This document shows positions 1 to 8,646 of a stretch of 62,495 nt of DNA, one piece after another. Position 1 is the stretch's first letter; each line of letters starts with the position of its first letter. A program made the translations under genes and the position numbers. The DNA is from Thermoflexus hugenholtzii JAD2 (GTDB lineage: Bacteria > Chloroflexota > Chloroflexia > Chloroflexales > Roseiflexaceae), in contig CAMCVW010000017.1 in the NCBI GenBank assembly GCA_945881915.1, positions 1 to 62,495 on the forward strand. Reading direction: 5' to 3'. The notes under the pieces were generated by a model. That model saw only the letters and a program-made list of their open reading frames with translations. It had not been told where the DNA came from and made no database searches.

Positions 1-1725
1 CAGGGCTTCATCGCGGCCTGCAACCAGGGAGCAACCCTCGCACAGGGCGAATACATTTTGTTCCTCAATAATGATGTCTATGTGCTCCCGCAGTGGCTCG
101 ATGCAATGGTCGATACCTTTGGTCGCATGCCCAATGTCGGCTTAGTTGGTTCGCAGTTTCTCTACCCGGACGGCTTGTTGCAAGAGGCAGGTGGGATTGT
201 CTGGCAAAACGGACAAGGCTGGAACTACGGCCGTGGGGAGTATCCGATGCTGCCGGAATACACCTACGCGCGTTCGGTCGATTACTGCTCTGGCGCGTCT
301 CTCATGATCAAAAAAACGCTGTTCGAGAACGTGGGCATGTTCCCCGAAGCATTCAAACCCGCCTATTACGAGGACGCCGATTTGGCGATGACGGTACGGG
401 CAGCGGGGTTTGATGTCATCTATCAGCCTGGGTCGAAGGTGGTCCACTTCGAAGGGGTGTCTTCGGGTCGCGATGTCGGCTCAGGAGTCAAAGCGTACCA
501 GATACGTAATCATGCGTTATTCGCCGAAAAATGGAGCGCCCAGTTTGCCGAGCGGCGCAGCTATGGTGATTCCCCTAGCCTGGTCGCCGAGTATGGCCGC
601 AAAGGGCGGATTCTCTTTGCCGATGCCACCTACCCGACACCTGACCAAGATGCGGGGTCTGCAGTTGCAGACGGGTGGATGCGCATATTTGTCGGGCTCG
701 GGTACCATGTCACGTTTGTGGGGGTGGACAACTTCATTGCTTCACCCAAATACACACAACGGCTCGAGCAAATGGGTGTTTACTGTCCAAGAAGACCGTA
801 CTTTGACACATTGGCAGATTTTCTGGCTACGCGCGTCAATGACTATGACCTGAACGTTGTGATTCGCTACGACCGCGGGCAACGCTTCTATGACGTTCTC
901 GATGCACTCGGTGACACCCGACCGCGCATATTCATGCCATGTGATCTGCATTACTTGCGCGAACATCGTCGGGCGATTCTCGATAATTCTATGCCAGCGT
1001 TGTTACAAAGCTTCAAAACAAAGTATGAAGAATACGCGGTTATGTTGCAAGCCGCATTGATTTGCGTGCACAGTGAACTCGAACGCGATGAAATCATTGC
1101 GACGATACCATCATTGTCCGTGGAGGTCACACCAATTATGTACGACGTTCCTGGGCGCACCAGCGGCTTTGCGGAGCGTCATGATGTGCTGTTTGTGGGC
1201 GGTTTTCGCCATCCGCCGAATGTCGACGGGATGCTGTTTTTTGTGCAGGATGTCTGGCCGTTGGTGCTACGCGAAATCCCTGATTTGGTACTGCATATCG
1301 TCGGTTCAAATATTACACCCGAGATTTCAGCATTGGCATCAACATCCGTACGCATTCATGGTTTTGTCGAAAATCTTGACCCACTCCTTGACCAAGTCCG
1401 TTTGACAGTTGCACCACTCCGCTATGGAGCTGGTGTCAAAGGTAAGGTAACCATGTCCATGTGCAATGGAATTCCTGTTGTCGGGACTACCGTCGCATTC
1501 GAAGGGATGGCATTGACGCACGGCAGTGAAATGTTATGCGGTGACAGCGCTGACGCATTGGCAGCCCATATCGTGGCAGCCTATCGTGACGAAGTGTTGT
1601 GGTATCGACTCTCAGACGGAGCGGTTGCTCGCGCGCAGCGTGAATACTCCATCGAATCAAACATACCGCAGCTCGTCCACTTTATCGAAAAAGTGACCAC
1701 ACCTACCGCAATCCCAGCGTCGTAG
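1..1725 (+). CDS. Two-domain glycosyltransferase (GT2 + GT-B), 5' end missing
   Basis: The reading frame is open from the first base, so the N-terminus lies outside the window; 574 residues are visible. Residues 1-165 are the C-terminal half of a GT2 (GT-A fold) domain: an NND acidic motif at residues 23-25 after a hydrophobic strand, then CSGA and YYEDADLA segments typical of the acceptor/catalytic-base region of rhamnosyl- or galactosyl-type GT2 enzymes. From about residue 205 a second GT-B-type domain begins (RILFADATYP). Its C-terminal Rossmann half holds FVGGFRHPPN and a GAGVKGKV segment near residues 476-484, as in family 4 transferases. The protein probably adds two sugars to a surface polysaccharide in the cytoplasm; donor and acceptor cannot be read from sequence. 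The acyltransferases downstream support a polysaccharide locus. Confidence 0.85.
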   Translation, partial: QGFIAACNQGATLAQGEYILFLNNDVYVLPQWLDAMVDTFGRMPNVGLVGSQFLYPDGLLQEAGGIVWQNGQGWNYGRGEYPMLPEYTYARSVDYCSGASLMIKKTLFENVGMFPEAFKPAYYEDADLAMTVRAAGFDVIYQPGSKVVHFEGVSSGRDVGSGVKAYQIRNHALFAEKWSAQFAERRSYGDSPSLVAEYGRKGRILFADATYPTPDQDAGSAVADGWMRIFVGLGYHVTFVGVDNFIASPKYTQRLEQMGVYCPRRPYFDTLADFLATRVNDYDLNVVIRYDRGQRFYDVLDALGDTRPRIFMPCDLHYLREHRRAILDNSMPALLQSFKTKYEEYAVMLQAALICVHSELERDEIIATIPSLSVEVTPIMYDVPGRTSGFAERHDVLFVGGFRHPPNVDGMLFFVQDVWPLVLREIPDLVLHIVGSNITPEISALASTSVRIHGFVENLDPLLDQVRLTVAPLRYGAGVKGKVTMSMCNGIPVVGTTVAFEGMALTHGSEMLCGDSADALAAHIVAAYRDEVLWYRLSDGAVARAQREYSIESNIPQLVHFIEKVTTPTAIPAS

Positions 1726-1745
1726 CTTGCTGGGGAAGGTTGCAT

Positions 1746-2941
1746 ATGGCAGTACGTTCTGAGGTGAAGCATTCTGTAGGCTATCGTTCCGACATCGACG
1801 GCTTGCGGGGAATTGCAGTCCTATCAGTATTCTTCTATCACCTCGGCATTCAAGGCTTTAGCGGCTGGTATGTCGGGGGAGATGTTTTCTTTGTCATTAG
1901 CGGGTATCTGATTACGAGCATCTTGTTCAACGAATACGATTTGACGGGGCGCATCGATTTTGGGGCATTTTACCTCCGTCGTATTCGGCGCATCGTGCCT
2001 GCGTTGACCGCCGTCCTTGTGCTGACCACCCTGACGAGCATCTTCTTCTTATCGCCAACACAGCTCATTGCATACGGTCTATCATTGATTGCCACCGTCG
2101 CGTCGGTGTCAAATATCTGGTTTAGCGCAAATAGTGGCTACTTCGATGGCGATGCAACCCAAAAACCACTCTCACACACCTGGTCGCTGGGCGTCGAAGA
2201 GCCGTTATCTCATTTAGCCACAGTGCATCGCATTGCTGGCACGTGTCACGCAGGTGCGGAGGAGGCACTTCGATGCGCTTGTGGTTGGTACGACCCTGTT
2301 GCATGAATACTGGTTCGGGTTCGACCCGACACGACGTTTTTTGGCATGACGTCACGCGTGGGAGAATTTGTGATCGGTGCGCTAGTATTCGTGCTGCAGC
2401 CGATTGCTCCGCGCGTCTGTTGGCTGGCACCGCTGTTGTGGAGTACAATGCGCTCAATGAAAAACACTAAGATGTCGCGTATATGCGCCAATTCGACTCC
2501 ATTGCAAGCAAAGAGCTACGTACGTTATGCGGCGGGAGACTCGGCAGACTATCTCTTCGTTTTGCACCAAAATGGGATACAGCGTGTTATCGTATTTGGT
2601 GATTTTGTTCCGTTGACCCGCGATTTGAGCGATATCGTGAGCAGTAATGGGTTTTCTGCGTCGGCAGTCGAACAATCCCAAGTTGCAACCTCCCCGCTCG
2701 GAAGCGGACTGCGGGATGTCACGAAGCGTTATGGGGATTTGTATAGTAGCAAATACACATTTTTTGCCACTATACACGATGGATGTAGATTGACGCGAAC
2801 CAAGTCCCGTATACGTATGACAAGTGGCACCTGTCGATTCCGTACACATCGAGACTTGCCCTGCCATACCAGATGCACGATGGACGTACGATATATGCTA
2901 AGGAGCTATCGCTTTGGTCAATTCATCTGTTTCTCCTGTAA
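1746..2941 (+). pseudogene. Decayed acyltransferase-3/SGNH protein (OafA-like)
   Basis: A good ribosome site (ggggaagg) precedes ATG 1746. The first 150 codons are a normal acyltransferase-3 N-terminus: a YRSDIDGLRGIAVL block, several membrane helices, and HTWSLGVEE ending near 2202. There the frame breaks: relative to the intact neighbour about 2 bases are missing, and an in-frame TAG appears in the shifted frame where Trp is expected. Homology continues in other frames: GEFVIGALVF near 2360, then an SGNH-domain remnant (RVIVFGDF near 2590) and YTYDKWHLS near 2817, ending at TAA 2939-2941. About 700 bp, including the later membrane helices, are missing compared with the 629-residue copy just downstream. 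The remnant overlaps the start of that copy by 28 bp. It cannot make a working enzyme. Confidence 0.85.
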
Positions 2942-4803
2942 CTTCATATCGTCCTGATATTGATGGATTGCGCTCTATCGCTGTGCTTGGCGTAGTGTTT
3001 TTTCATGTGGGTATTGGGCAATTCGCTGGCGGCTTCGTCGGTGTAGACATCTTTTTGGTGATTAGCGGGTATCTCATCAGTGGGATTTTGTTTGCTGAAT
3101 ACGACCGAACAGGCAGCATCGCGCTCAGAGATTTTTACTACCGTAGGCTCAAGCGTATAACGCCCGCTCTGATTGCAACGATTGTGGTATCGACACTATT
3201 CGCTGTTTGGCTCTATTCACCTGCGTTATTGCGTGATTATGGTGAAAGCACCTGGATGGCGGCATTGTCGATTTCGAACATCGGCTTCTACCTTTCCAGT
3301 GGGTATTTTGACACGGACGCACACGTCAAACCACTGCTCCACACGTGGTCATTATCCGTAGAAGAACAGTTCTATGCGGTCTGGCCTCTGCTGATTCTAT
3401 TGGTGTCGCGGGTACCACGGTGGCGTTTTGTGAGTATCGGCATTGTTGCTTTGATAAGTCTTGTTGCGGCTGAGTTATATCTGTCATACGATCGTGACGC
3501 GGTGTTTTATTTGGTCCCCTTTCGGATGTTCGAGTTTGCGCTCGGGGCGCTGGTGCATGCATTTCCCAATAGCATACGTCCAACACTGCGCTGGCTCAAC
3601 GAAGGCATAGCAGCGATAAGTCTGGTTGTGATGGTTGGCTGTATGATTGTGTTTGACGAAAACACGCCGTTCCCAGGGGTTATTGCGATGATTCCGTGTC
3701 TCGCGGCAGCGTTGTTTATCTGGACGACACACACAACCACCGCTCGTGTCCTTGTGGGTAATTCACTCATGGTTGTGATTGGGCGTGCGAGTTATGCACT
3801 GTACCTTGTCCACTGGCCAGTCATTGTTTTCTATGAACGCATACGCACCATACAGTTCTTTCAGTTCAATGAACGAACACCATGGGACCACGTCGCCATA
3901 ATCGCGATTTCTGTCGGCGCAGCCGTTCTCTTGCACCTCCTTGTAGAATTACCATTGCGTGCACCGAGAGTTAATCGGCGCACATTTGTCGTCGGAACGC
4001 TCGCTGGCCTTGCGGTATGTGTATTACTTGGCGGGTTTCTTGTCTACAGCGACGGGTGGGTGCGCCGCCCATGGATTGAGGGAACGCAGTATGAGGCACC
4101 GTCCTACCAAAACTGGCTTCCCAAGCGAATGAAACTGCGGCACACGAGCTGTGGCGTCAGCCCGAAGCAATCGTGTGCACCGCAGGGAGGAGAATTTCCT
4201 CATGGACTGGTATTGGGGAATAGTCACGTGGTGGATGGTCTCAATATCATGCGGACCATGTATCCAACCCATGCACTCAGCTATGTAGATATGAATGGGT
4301 GTGCAGACCTGAACAGTGAAGCCAAGAACACTGCTCGCTGCAAGGATCCGACAAATTTGCGTCATTCTGCAGACTATCTTCGTTCATTTGCGTATGTTGT
4401 GATCAGCATACGTACAACGGACGAGGGAACACCTTCCACCGTCGCACTGATCGACCACATGTATGCCTCGGGAGTCCGCAACGTCATCGTACTGGGCAAC
4501 TACCTCAGTACAGAGATTGATTTTGACGATGCCCTGCAGATGTACGGTCGTGACACGACGACCCTTGCGCGCTTCACAGGGTACCCGAAGCTCGCAGAAC
4601 GTCAGCTGTCGATCGCAGCGAAACGTTCGGGGTACCTCTTTGTAGACAAATTGGAGCTCCTCTGTGACTCCGGAGCGTGTCCTCTGATGACACCTGCCGG
4701 CGTACCATTCACGTACGACAAGCATCATTTGACATTTGAATTTGCCACCTACATCGCGCCGATTTTGGCTCCAAAAATCACGTCGTACCTGCAGCTGTAC
4801 TAG
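2914..4803 (+). CDS. Acyltransferase-3 / SGNH O-acyltransferase (OafA-like)
   Basis: Predicted inner-membrane enzyme that O-acetylates a surface glycan. Residues 13-360 are the acyltransferase-3 domain, with RPDIDGLRSIAVL, the conserved His31 after the first helix, an HTWSLSVEEQFY loop and about ten hydrophobic helices. After a final helix (about 365-385) comes an extracytoplasmic SGNH-hydrolase-like domain. Block I reads GNSH rather than the usual GDSH, and the C-terminal Asp/His pair is in YDKHHLT. The two-part layout matches bacterial OafA/OatA proteins, in which the membrane part imports acetyl groups and the SGNH part transfers them. The start is TTG 2914 with AAGGAG eight bases upstream, inside the tail of the decayed paralogue. 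Specificity is unknown; the upstream glycosyltransferase suggests an O-antigen-like or other exopolysaccharide. Confidence 0.85.
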   Translation: MVNSSVSPVTSYRPDIDGLRSIAVLGVVFFHVGIGQFAGGFVGVDIFLVISGYLISGILFAEYDRTGSIALRDFYYRRLKRITPALIATIVVSTLFAVWLYSPALLRDYGESTWMAALSISNIGFYLSSGYFDTDAHVKPLLHTWSLSVEEQFYAVWPLLILLVSRVPRWRFVSIGIVALISLVAAELYLSYDRDAVFYLVPFRMFEFALGALVHAFPNSIRPTLRWLNEGIAAISLVVMVGCMIVFDENTPFPGVIAMIPCLAAALFIWTTHTTTARVLVGNSLMVVIGRASYALYLVHWPVIVFYERIRTIQFFQFNERTPWDHVAIIAISVGAAVLLHLLVELPLRAPRVNRRTFVVGTLAGLAVCVLLGGFLVYSDGWVRRPWIEGTQYEAPSYQNWLPKRMKLRHTSCGVSPKQSCAPQGGEFPHGLVLGNSHVVDGLNIMRTMYPTHALSYVDMNGCADLNSEAKNTARCKDPTNLRHSADYLRSFAYVVISIRTTDEGTPSTVALIDHMYASGVRNVIVLGNYLSTEIDFDDALQMYGRDTTTLARFTGYPKLAERQLSIAAKRSGYLFVDKLELLCDSGACPLMTPAGVPFTYDKHHLTFEFATYIAPILAPKITSYLQLY

Positions 4804-5434
4804 CGGGCACACGCAATGTCGCGATGATTGTGCGCATCCAGGCAGGGGACAGCGCTACCTGGTCGCAGAGGGTTGCTGCAGAAGCATCGGTGATCCTGTG
4901 CTGAAGGAGCTGCGTATGCGTGTTGTTCCACTGTTTTTGGCCAATGTACCGCATTGCCTGGATGACCATGGCGGTCTGGGGGTGCAACCCGACAATAAAA
5001 CGTGGCGCAATAGGACGTATGTGCATGCTCCACCAGCGGGTTACGATTGTTCGTGACACCCCTACACCCGCGTATTCGTAGCGTTCCCCATCCGCAGGCA
5101 CGAATCCGTACTGCGCCGCTGCGGTCGCTCCATACGCGATCACCGGTCCTCCACGAATCGCCACCAGCATCTCGTGCACATCTGCCATTGTGGCAGGAGC
5201 AATGCCGAGCAATGGATGCGGAATGGGGTACAGATATACACCTTGGGCAATCCGCACCAACGTCTGTCGCTGCGCCATGCGCAGCAAGGCCTGATCGACC
5301 GCATTGCGCGAGAACTCTCCACCGAAGCGCTCGGCACACCACACGCTGCCACGCCCGGCCCGCCGGACACGCGCCATGAGTTGGGCTTCAATGGATTCAA
5401 CTGGCCTGATGGGTTTTTCGTCTATAGAATTCAT
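4778..5434 (-). CDS. AbiEi/DUF6088-type winged-helix antitoxin-like protein
   Basis: 218 residues. The first 70 form a winged helix (RAGRGSVW, then NAVDQALLRMAQRQTLVRIAQGVYLYP), the hallmark of AbiEi-type antitoxins and the related DUF6088 family. The rest (AYGATAAAQYGF, SRTIVTRWWSMHIRPI, AMVIQAMRYIG) matches the DUF6088 body. In type IV abortive-infection systems AbiEi represses its own operon and opposes the nucleotidyltransferase toxin AbiEii. No AbiEii-like gene lies on either side, so this one is orphaned or acts as a stand-alone regulator. The last 26 bp overlap the end of the convergent acyltransferase gene. Family assignment is from motif resemblance only. Confidence 0.7.
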   Translation of the reverse strand: MNSIDEKPIRPVESIEAQLMARVRRAGRGSVWCAERFGGEFSRNAVDQALLRMAQRQTLVRIAQGVYLYPIPHPLLGIAPATMADVHEMLVAIRGGPVIAYGATAAAQYGFVPADGERYEYAGVGVSRTIVTRWWSMHIRPIAPRFIVGLHPQTAMVIQAMRYIGQKQWNNTHTQLLQHRITDASAATLCDQVALSPAWMRTIIATLRVPASTAAGTT

Positions 5435-5574
5435 TTTGATTGCGTCTCAATGCTCGAAGTGTATCTACTTTAGTCAGAAATATAGCATATTTTAATGCAT
5501 TGTGCTTATGCAATCGCAAGCTACTATACCCTCAAAACATGCTAGGATTGAGGCATTCAATCAGGAGGCATCAC

Positions 5575-5895
5575 ATGCAACGAATCTGTTTTCTGCTCCA
5601 CGTCAAACCCGACCGTCTTGCCGAATACAAACAGCGCCACAGTGATGTGTGGCCCGACATGCTGGCAGCGCTGTCACGGCATGGATGGCACAATTATTCA
5701 CTCTTCCTCAAAGACGACGGACTATTGGTCGGGTATGTCGAAACACCCGACTTTGCTGCGGCCGTCGCCGGCATGCAGACCGAACCCATCAACGCCAAAT
5801 GGCAGGCCGAAATGGCCGACTTTTTTGTACAACTCGACAACGGGGCGGCCGACACCTCGTTGCTCACACTGACCGAAGTCTTTCATTTGGCCTAA
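5575..5895 (+). CDS. rhaM: L-rhamnose mutarotase
   Basis: 106-residue dimeric alpha/beta-barrel protein that interconverts alpha and beta anomers of L-rhamnose, feeding rhamnose catabolism or recycling. Evidence is the full-length family match: an RICFLLHVKPDRLAEYKQRH start with the catalytic His, VWPDMLAALSRHGWHNYSLF in the middle, a tyrosine-bearing GYVET, and a C-terminal TLTEVFHL. Length is typical (about 104). ATG 5575 has AGGAGG six bases upstream; an in-frame upstream extension has no ribosome site and was rejected. No other rhamnose catabolic gene is adjacent, so it is isolated here. A strong hairpin follows the gene. Confidence 0.9.
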   Translation: MQRICFLLHVKPDRLAEYKQRHSDVWPDMLAALSRHGWHNYSLFLKDDGLLVGYVETPDFAAAVAGMQTEPINAKWQAEMADFFVQLDNGAADTSLLTLTEVFHLA

Positions 5896-5903
5896 TCACA
5901 AAT

Positions 5904-5932
5904 AACGCGCCGCTGCAGTGCAGCGGCGCGTT
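5904..5932. terminator. Hairpin terminator between convergent genes
   Basis: A near-perfect inverted repeat of about 13-14 bp (aacgcgccgctgc / gcagcggcgcgtt) starts 8 bases after the rhaM stop and lies before the end of the convergent TM2 gene. The T run is only three bases, so termination may be modest; it could serve both strands. Confidence 0.65.
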
Positions 5933-5945
5933 TGTACCGAAAGCA

Positions 5946-6398
5946 CTAGGTGCATTGTTGGCGAAACTCACGATCGGTCATGAACAACATCCGTATGGCA
6001 TCGAACATCCCGATGACCGCAGGGTACCCGGTCCAACAAAACAGCACACTCAAGACCGCCAAAATACGACGCCCCATATAAAAGTACTGTGCCCCAACAA
6101 ATCCCAATACAAACGCCAACACAATAGCCACAATCCGCGATGCAGGTTTTGCGCCGGGTTGTGATCGCGGTTTTTGGTCCATGTAGCGCCCCAAACAGCC
6201 AAGTGCCCCGGCCGCACCGACGGCAACCACAGCGGTCAATGGCACTGTCGGTGCACCAACCGCTGATTGCAATACAGGCTGCGCAGATGGTGTCACCGTG
6301 CGGGCGGTGCGACAATTCGGACAATTGCCATCGAGAACGCTGGCCATCGCGCCACAGTTGGCGCAGGTCCACATCGCAGAACCGGGCTGGTTGCTCAT
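5946..6398 (-). CDS. Zinc-ribbon plus TM2-domain membrane protein
   Basis: 150 residues. An N-terminal zinc ribbon (CANC ... CPNC, residues 11-30) is followed by a Pro/Ala-rich linker, a short hydrophobic segment, and a TM2 domain. The TM2 domain has two helices separated by a turn, with the diagnostic GFVGAQYFYMGR (variant of GxxGxxxFYLG) and a final FDAIRM. TM2 proteins are small membrane proteins of poorly known function, often fused to zinc ribbons. The start at 6398 was chosen because GTGAGG lies upstream at good distance; a longer in-frame extension runs into lysA territory without a ribosome site. It sits directly downstream of lysA on the same strand, 44 bp apart. Confidence 0.75.
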   Translation of the reverse strand: MSNQPGSAMWTCANCGAMASVLDGNCPNCRTARTVTPSAQPVLQSAVGAPTVPLTAVVAVGAAGALGCLGRYMDQKPRSQPGAKPASRIVAIVLAFVLGFVGAQYFYMGRRILAVLSVLFCWTGYPAVIGMFDAIRMLFMTDREFRQQCT

Positions 6399-6442
6399 CC
6401 ACATCCTCACAATCACTGTAGTACGTCTGTATGGTACACCAG

Positions 6443-7759
6443 TTAACCCTGGTACGCACCGTCGTGGCGCCACAAATCGGCATACGTCTCACGTTGGCGC
6501 ATCACCTGGACGGTGCCGGGGCGGACCAAGAGCGCCGTCGGGCGCGGCACCATATTGTAATTGCTGGCCATACTGAGCGTATAGGCGCCCGAGACCGCCA
6601 ACGCGATAATATCGCCCACCTGTGGTTTGGCCAGCGCAGTGTCGTGCAACAGCACGTCGCCCGACTCGCAGTAACGCCCCGCCACATTGACGACTTCTTC
6701 GGCGGCGGCATTGACGCGATTGGCCACCACCGCCGTGTATTTGGCACCGTACAAGGCGGGCCGGATGTTGTCGGCCATGCCGCCGTCGACGTGCACCCAG
6801 CGCGGCATATCGGCGATTGTTTTGCCGCCGACGACACGATACACCGCAATGCCCGCGCGGGCGACAATCGACCGTCCCGGCTCGAGCTCGAGGCGCAGCG
6901 GTGCCAGCCCATTGCGTGTGCAAGCCACGGTCAACGCCCGCCATATGTCACCAACGGCTGAAGTGATGTTCGGGGCTTTTTGAACGTCGGTATACGCCAC
7001 GGCTAGACCGCCGCCGATGTTGAGCGCTTCGATGCTGATGCCGTATTGGTTGCGCAAATAGGCGATTTGATCGACCAGCACTGCTACTGCCGCGGTATGC
7101 GTGGCCGGATCGAAAATCTGCGAGCCCAGGTGGGCATGCACGGCCGTCAAGCGCAAGCCCGGGGCAGTGCGCAATAATTCGCCCACCTGATTGAGGGCTT
7201 CGAGCGGGAAGCCGAACTTCGACGCATAATGCCCTGTCTGGATGTGCTGATGCGTGTCCGCAGCGATATCTGGGGTGACGCGAATCTGAATGGGGAAGGG
7301 AACCTTGCGCAGGTTCGTCCTGTGGATGAGCAGTTTTAATTCGTCGAAGTTGTCGACGACAATCGCACCGATACCCGCAGCCAAGGCCTCGTCCAGTTCG
7401 CGCGAGGTCTTGCCGTTGCCATGCATGTGAATCTGTGCAGCGGGGATGCCGGCATGGAGCGCCAAGGCAAGCTCGCCGCCCGAAACAACGTCCAACGCCA
7501 GCCCTTCGGAATGCACGAGTTGTGCGATGGCGGTATTGAGGAGGGCCTTGCCGGCGTAGTGCACGATGGCATCGGTCGCGCCACAGGCGGTGCAGGCATC
7601 TTTGTATGCTTTGCACATGGTGCGGATGGTGGGTTCGTCGTAGATGTAGAGTGGCGTATCGTATTCGGCCGCTAACGAGACAACATCGAATCCCGACACA
7701 AACAGATGCCCGTTGGTGCCGATCCCGGCAGACATGGGCCAAACGTGACTCAGCGGCAT
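6443..7759 (-). CDS. lysA: Diaminopimelate decarboxylase
   Basis: PLP enzyme converting meso-diaminopimelate to L-lysine, the last step of lysine synthesis. Visible: YAGKALLN with the PLP-binding lysine, SGGELALAL, HGNGKT (usually HGNNK), an HLGSQI loop, GGGLAVAY phosphate-binding glycines, LEPGRSIVA, and the CESGDVL motif that supplies the active-site cysteine. 438 residues is the usual size. ATG 7759 is preceded by GGAG at five bases; ATG 7774 and 7795 are possible alternatives without a clear site. A TATAAT hexamer lies on the minus strand at 7799-7794, but no good -35 is visible. No lysine riboswitch leader is present. Confidence 0.93.
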   Translation of the reverse strand: MPLSHVWPMSAGIGTNGHLFVSGFDVVSLAAEYDTPLYIYDEPTIRTMCKAYKDACTACGATDAIVHYAGKALLNTAIAQLVHSEGLALDVVSGGELALALHAGIPAAQIHMHGNGKTSRELDEALAAGIGAIVVDNFDELKLLIHRTNLRKVPFPIQIRVTPDIAADTHQHIQTGHYASKFGFPLEALNQVGELLRTAPGLRLTAVHAHLGSQIFDPATHTAAVAVLVDQIAYLRNQYGISIEALNIGGGLAVAYTDVQKAPNITSAVGDIWRALTVACTRNGLAPLRLELEPGRSIVARAGIAVYRVVGGKTIADMPRWVHVDGGMADNIRPALYGAKYTAVVANRVNAAAEEVVNVAGRYCESGDVLLHDTALAKPQVGDIIALAVSGAYTLSMASNYNMVPRPTALLVRPGTVQVMRQRETYADLWRHDGAYQG

Positions 7760-7830
7760 GGCGACTCCATTCATGTGATTCTGTAATGTCGTCATTATAC
7801 CCGTTCGGTCTGCATCCCATTCCACTCCAC

Positions 7831-7862
7831 AAAAAACCGCTCGGGGCAACGCCCCGAGCGGT
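7831..7862 (-). terminator. Rho-independent terminator of tpx
   Basis: Perfect 12-bp stem (accgctcggggc / gccccgagcggt) with a 3-base loop, followed on the minus strand by five or six U. It lies 16 bases after the tpx stop and separates tpx from lysA. Confidence 0.9.
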
Positions 7863-7878
7863 GAGACCGACAACGAAC

Positions 7879-8388
7879 CTAGACCAGCTTGGCCAATACG
7901 GCTAATGCTGCGTCATAGTCGGGGTGCTGTCCAGCAGTAGGGACGTATTCAGCATGGCGGATGACGCCGGCGCCGTCGACCACAAAGACCGCTCGTGATT
8001 CGAGGCGGACTTCTTTGATGTAGGTGCCGTAGGCTGCGCCGAATGCCATGGAGCGGTGGTCGCTGGCGACCACGAGGCTCTTGATTTCGTTCGCACCGCA
8101 ATAGCGACGCAGTGCAAAGGGCAGGTCAGCCGACACGGTCAGCAAGGTGATTTTGTCGCCCAATCGGCCGGCTTCTTCGTTGAACCGCTTGGTCTGCAGG
8201 TCACACACGCCGGTGTCGACCGATGGGATAACGCTGATGAGCATGGGTTTGCCGGCCAGAGTTGCGCTGTCGATATCCTTTAAATCCTGCCCGAGGACGA
8301 CAAATGCCGGCGCTTTGTCGCCGACCTTGAGTTCGGGGCCGACCAGGGTTTTGGGCCCAATAAAATCAAATGCGTTGGCTCGTTCCAT
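7879..8388 (-). CDS. tpx: Thiol peroxidase (atypical 2-Cys peroxiredoxin)
   Basis: Cytoplasmic peroxidase that reduces H2O2 and alkyl hydroperoxides using thioredoxin. 169 residues, the family's usual length. The peroxidatic cysteine is in PSVDTGVCDLQT (about residue 62), with the conserved preceding Thr; the resolving cysteine is in RRYCGANEI (about residue 95), the Tpx-specific spacing. The N-terminal VGDKAPAF block and C-terminal DYDAALAVL also fit. ATG 8388 has AAGGAG 6-7 bases upstream. It has its own promoter (8418-8446) and a strong terminator, so it is probably monocistronic. No OxyR-type site was identified. Confidence 0.95.
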   Translation of the reverse strand: MERANAFDFIGPKTLVGPELKVGDKAPAFVVLGQDLKDIDSATLAGKPMLISVIPSVDTGVCDLQTKRFNEEAGRLGDKITLLTVSADLPFALRRYCGANEIKSLVVASDHRSMAFGAAYGTYIKEVRLESRAVFVVDGAGVIRHAEYVPTAGQHPDYDAALAVLAKLV

Positions 8389-8417
8389 GTTGCTTCTCCT
8401 TGTATTATTCCTCCTTC

Positions 8418-8446
8418 AGTGTACCAAAATTTCGCATGCTTCCCAA
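8418..8446 (-). promoter_or_regulatory. Probable tpx promoter
   Basis: On the minus strand: TTGGGA (8446-8441), 17-base spacer, TACACT (8423-8418), with TGG immediately before the -10 forming an extended -10. The predicted transcript start is about 20 bases before the tpx start codon. Confidence 0.5.
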
Positions 8447-8646
8447 GGTGCTTCTTTTTTTGTGCTGTGAAAAGGCGTCGGGCTTCGCACCGCCGCACCC
8501 ATTCCAATAATTTCGCCCATGCCCAACAGCCACTCCTCTCCACCATCCGCGGTGGTTGCAGCGTCGGGGAAAACACGGATGGCTCGGCTCCAAGTACCAC
8601 TCCTCCGTACCCGCCCTCCCGTGCGTCTGGGTGGTGCGGTAATACC
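8447..8646. other. GC-rich intergenic stretch with inverted repeats, unassigned
   Basis: About 200 bases between the double-GNAT stop and the tpx promoter hold no convincing gene. The stretch is GC-rich, unlike the AT-rich tpx leader next to it. It contains paired segments such as ccatccg (near 8551) with cggatgg (near 8576). I checked for T-box, SAM, lysine, TPP, tmRNA, SRP and tRNA signatures by eye and saw none. It could be a degenerate coding remnant or an unknown structured RNA. Confidence 0.35.

Noticed and set aside
2300-2345. tRNA-like T-loop (gggttcgaccc)
   Set aside because: It lies inside the acyltransferase remnant and no acceptor, D or anticodon arms fit around it.
7760-7840. 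Lysine riboswitch before lysA
   Set aside because: The leader is too short and lacks the conserved aptamer segments.
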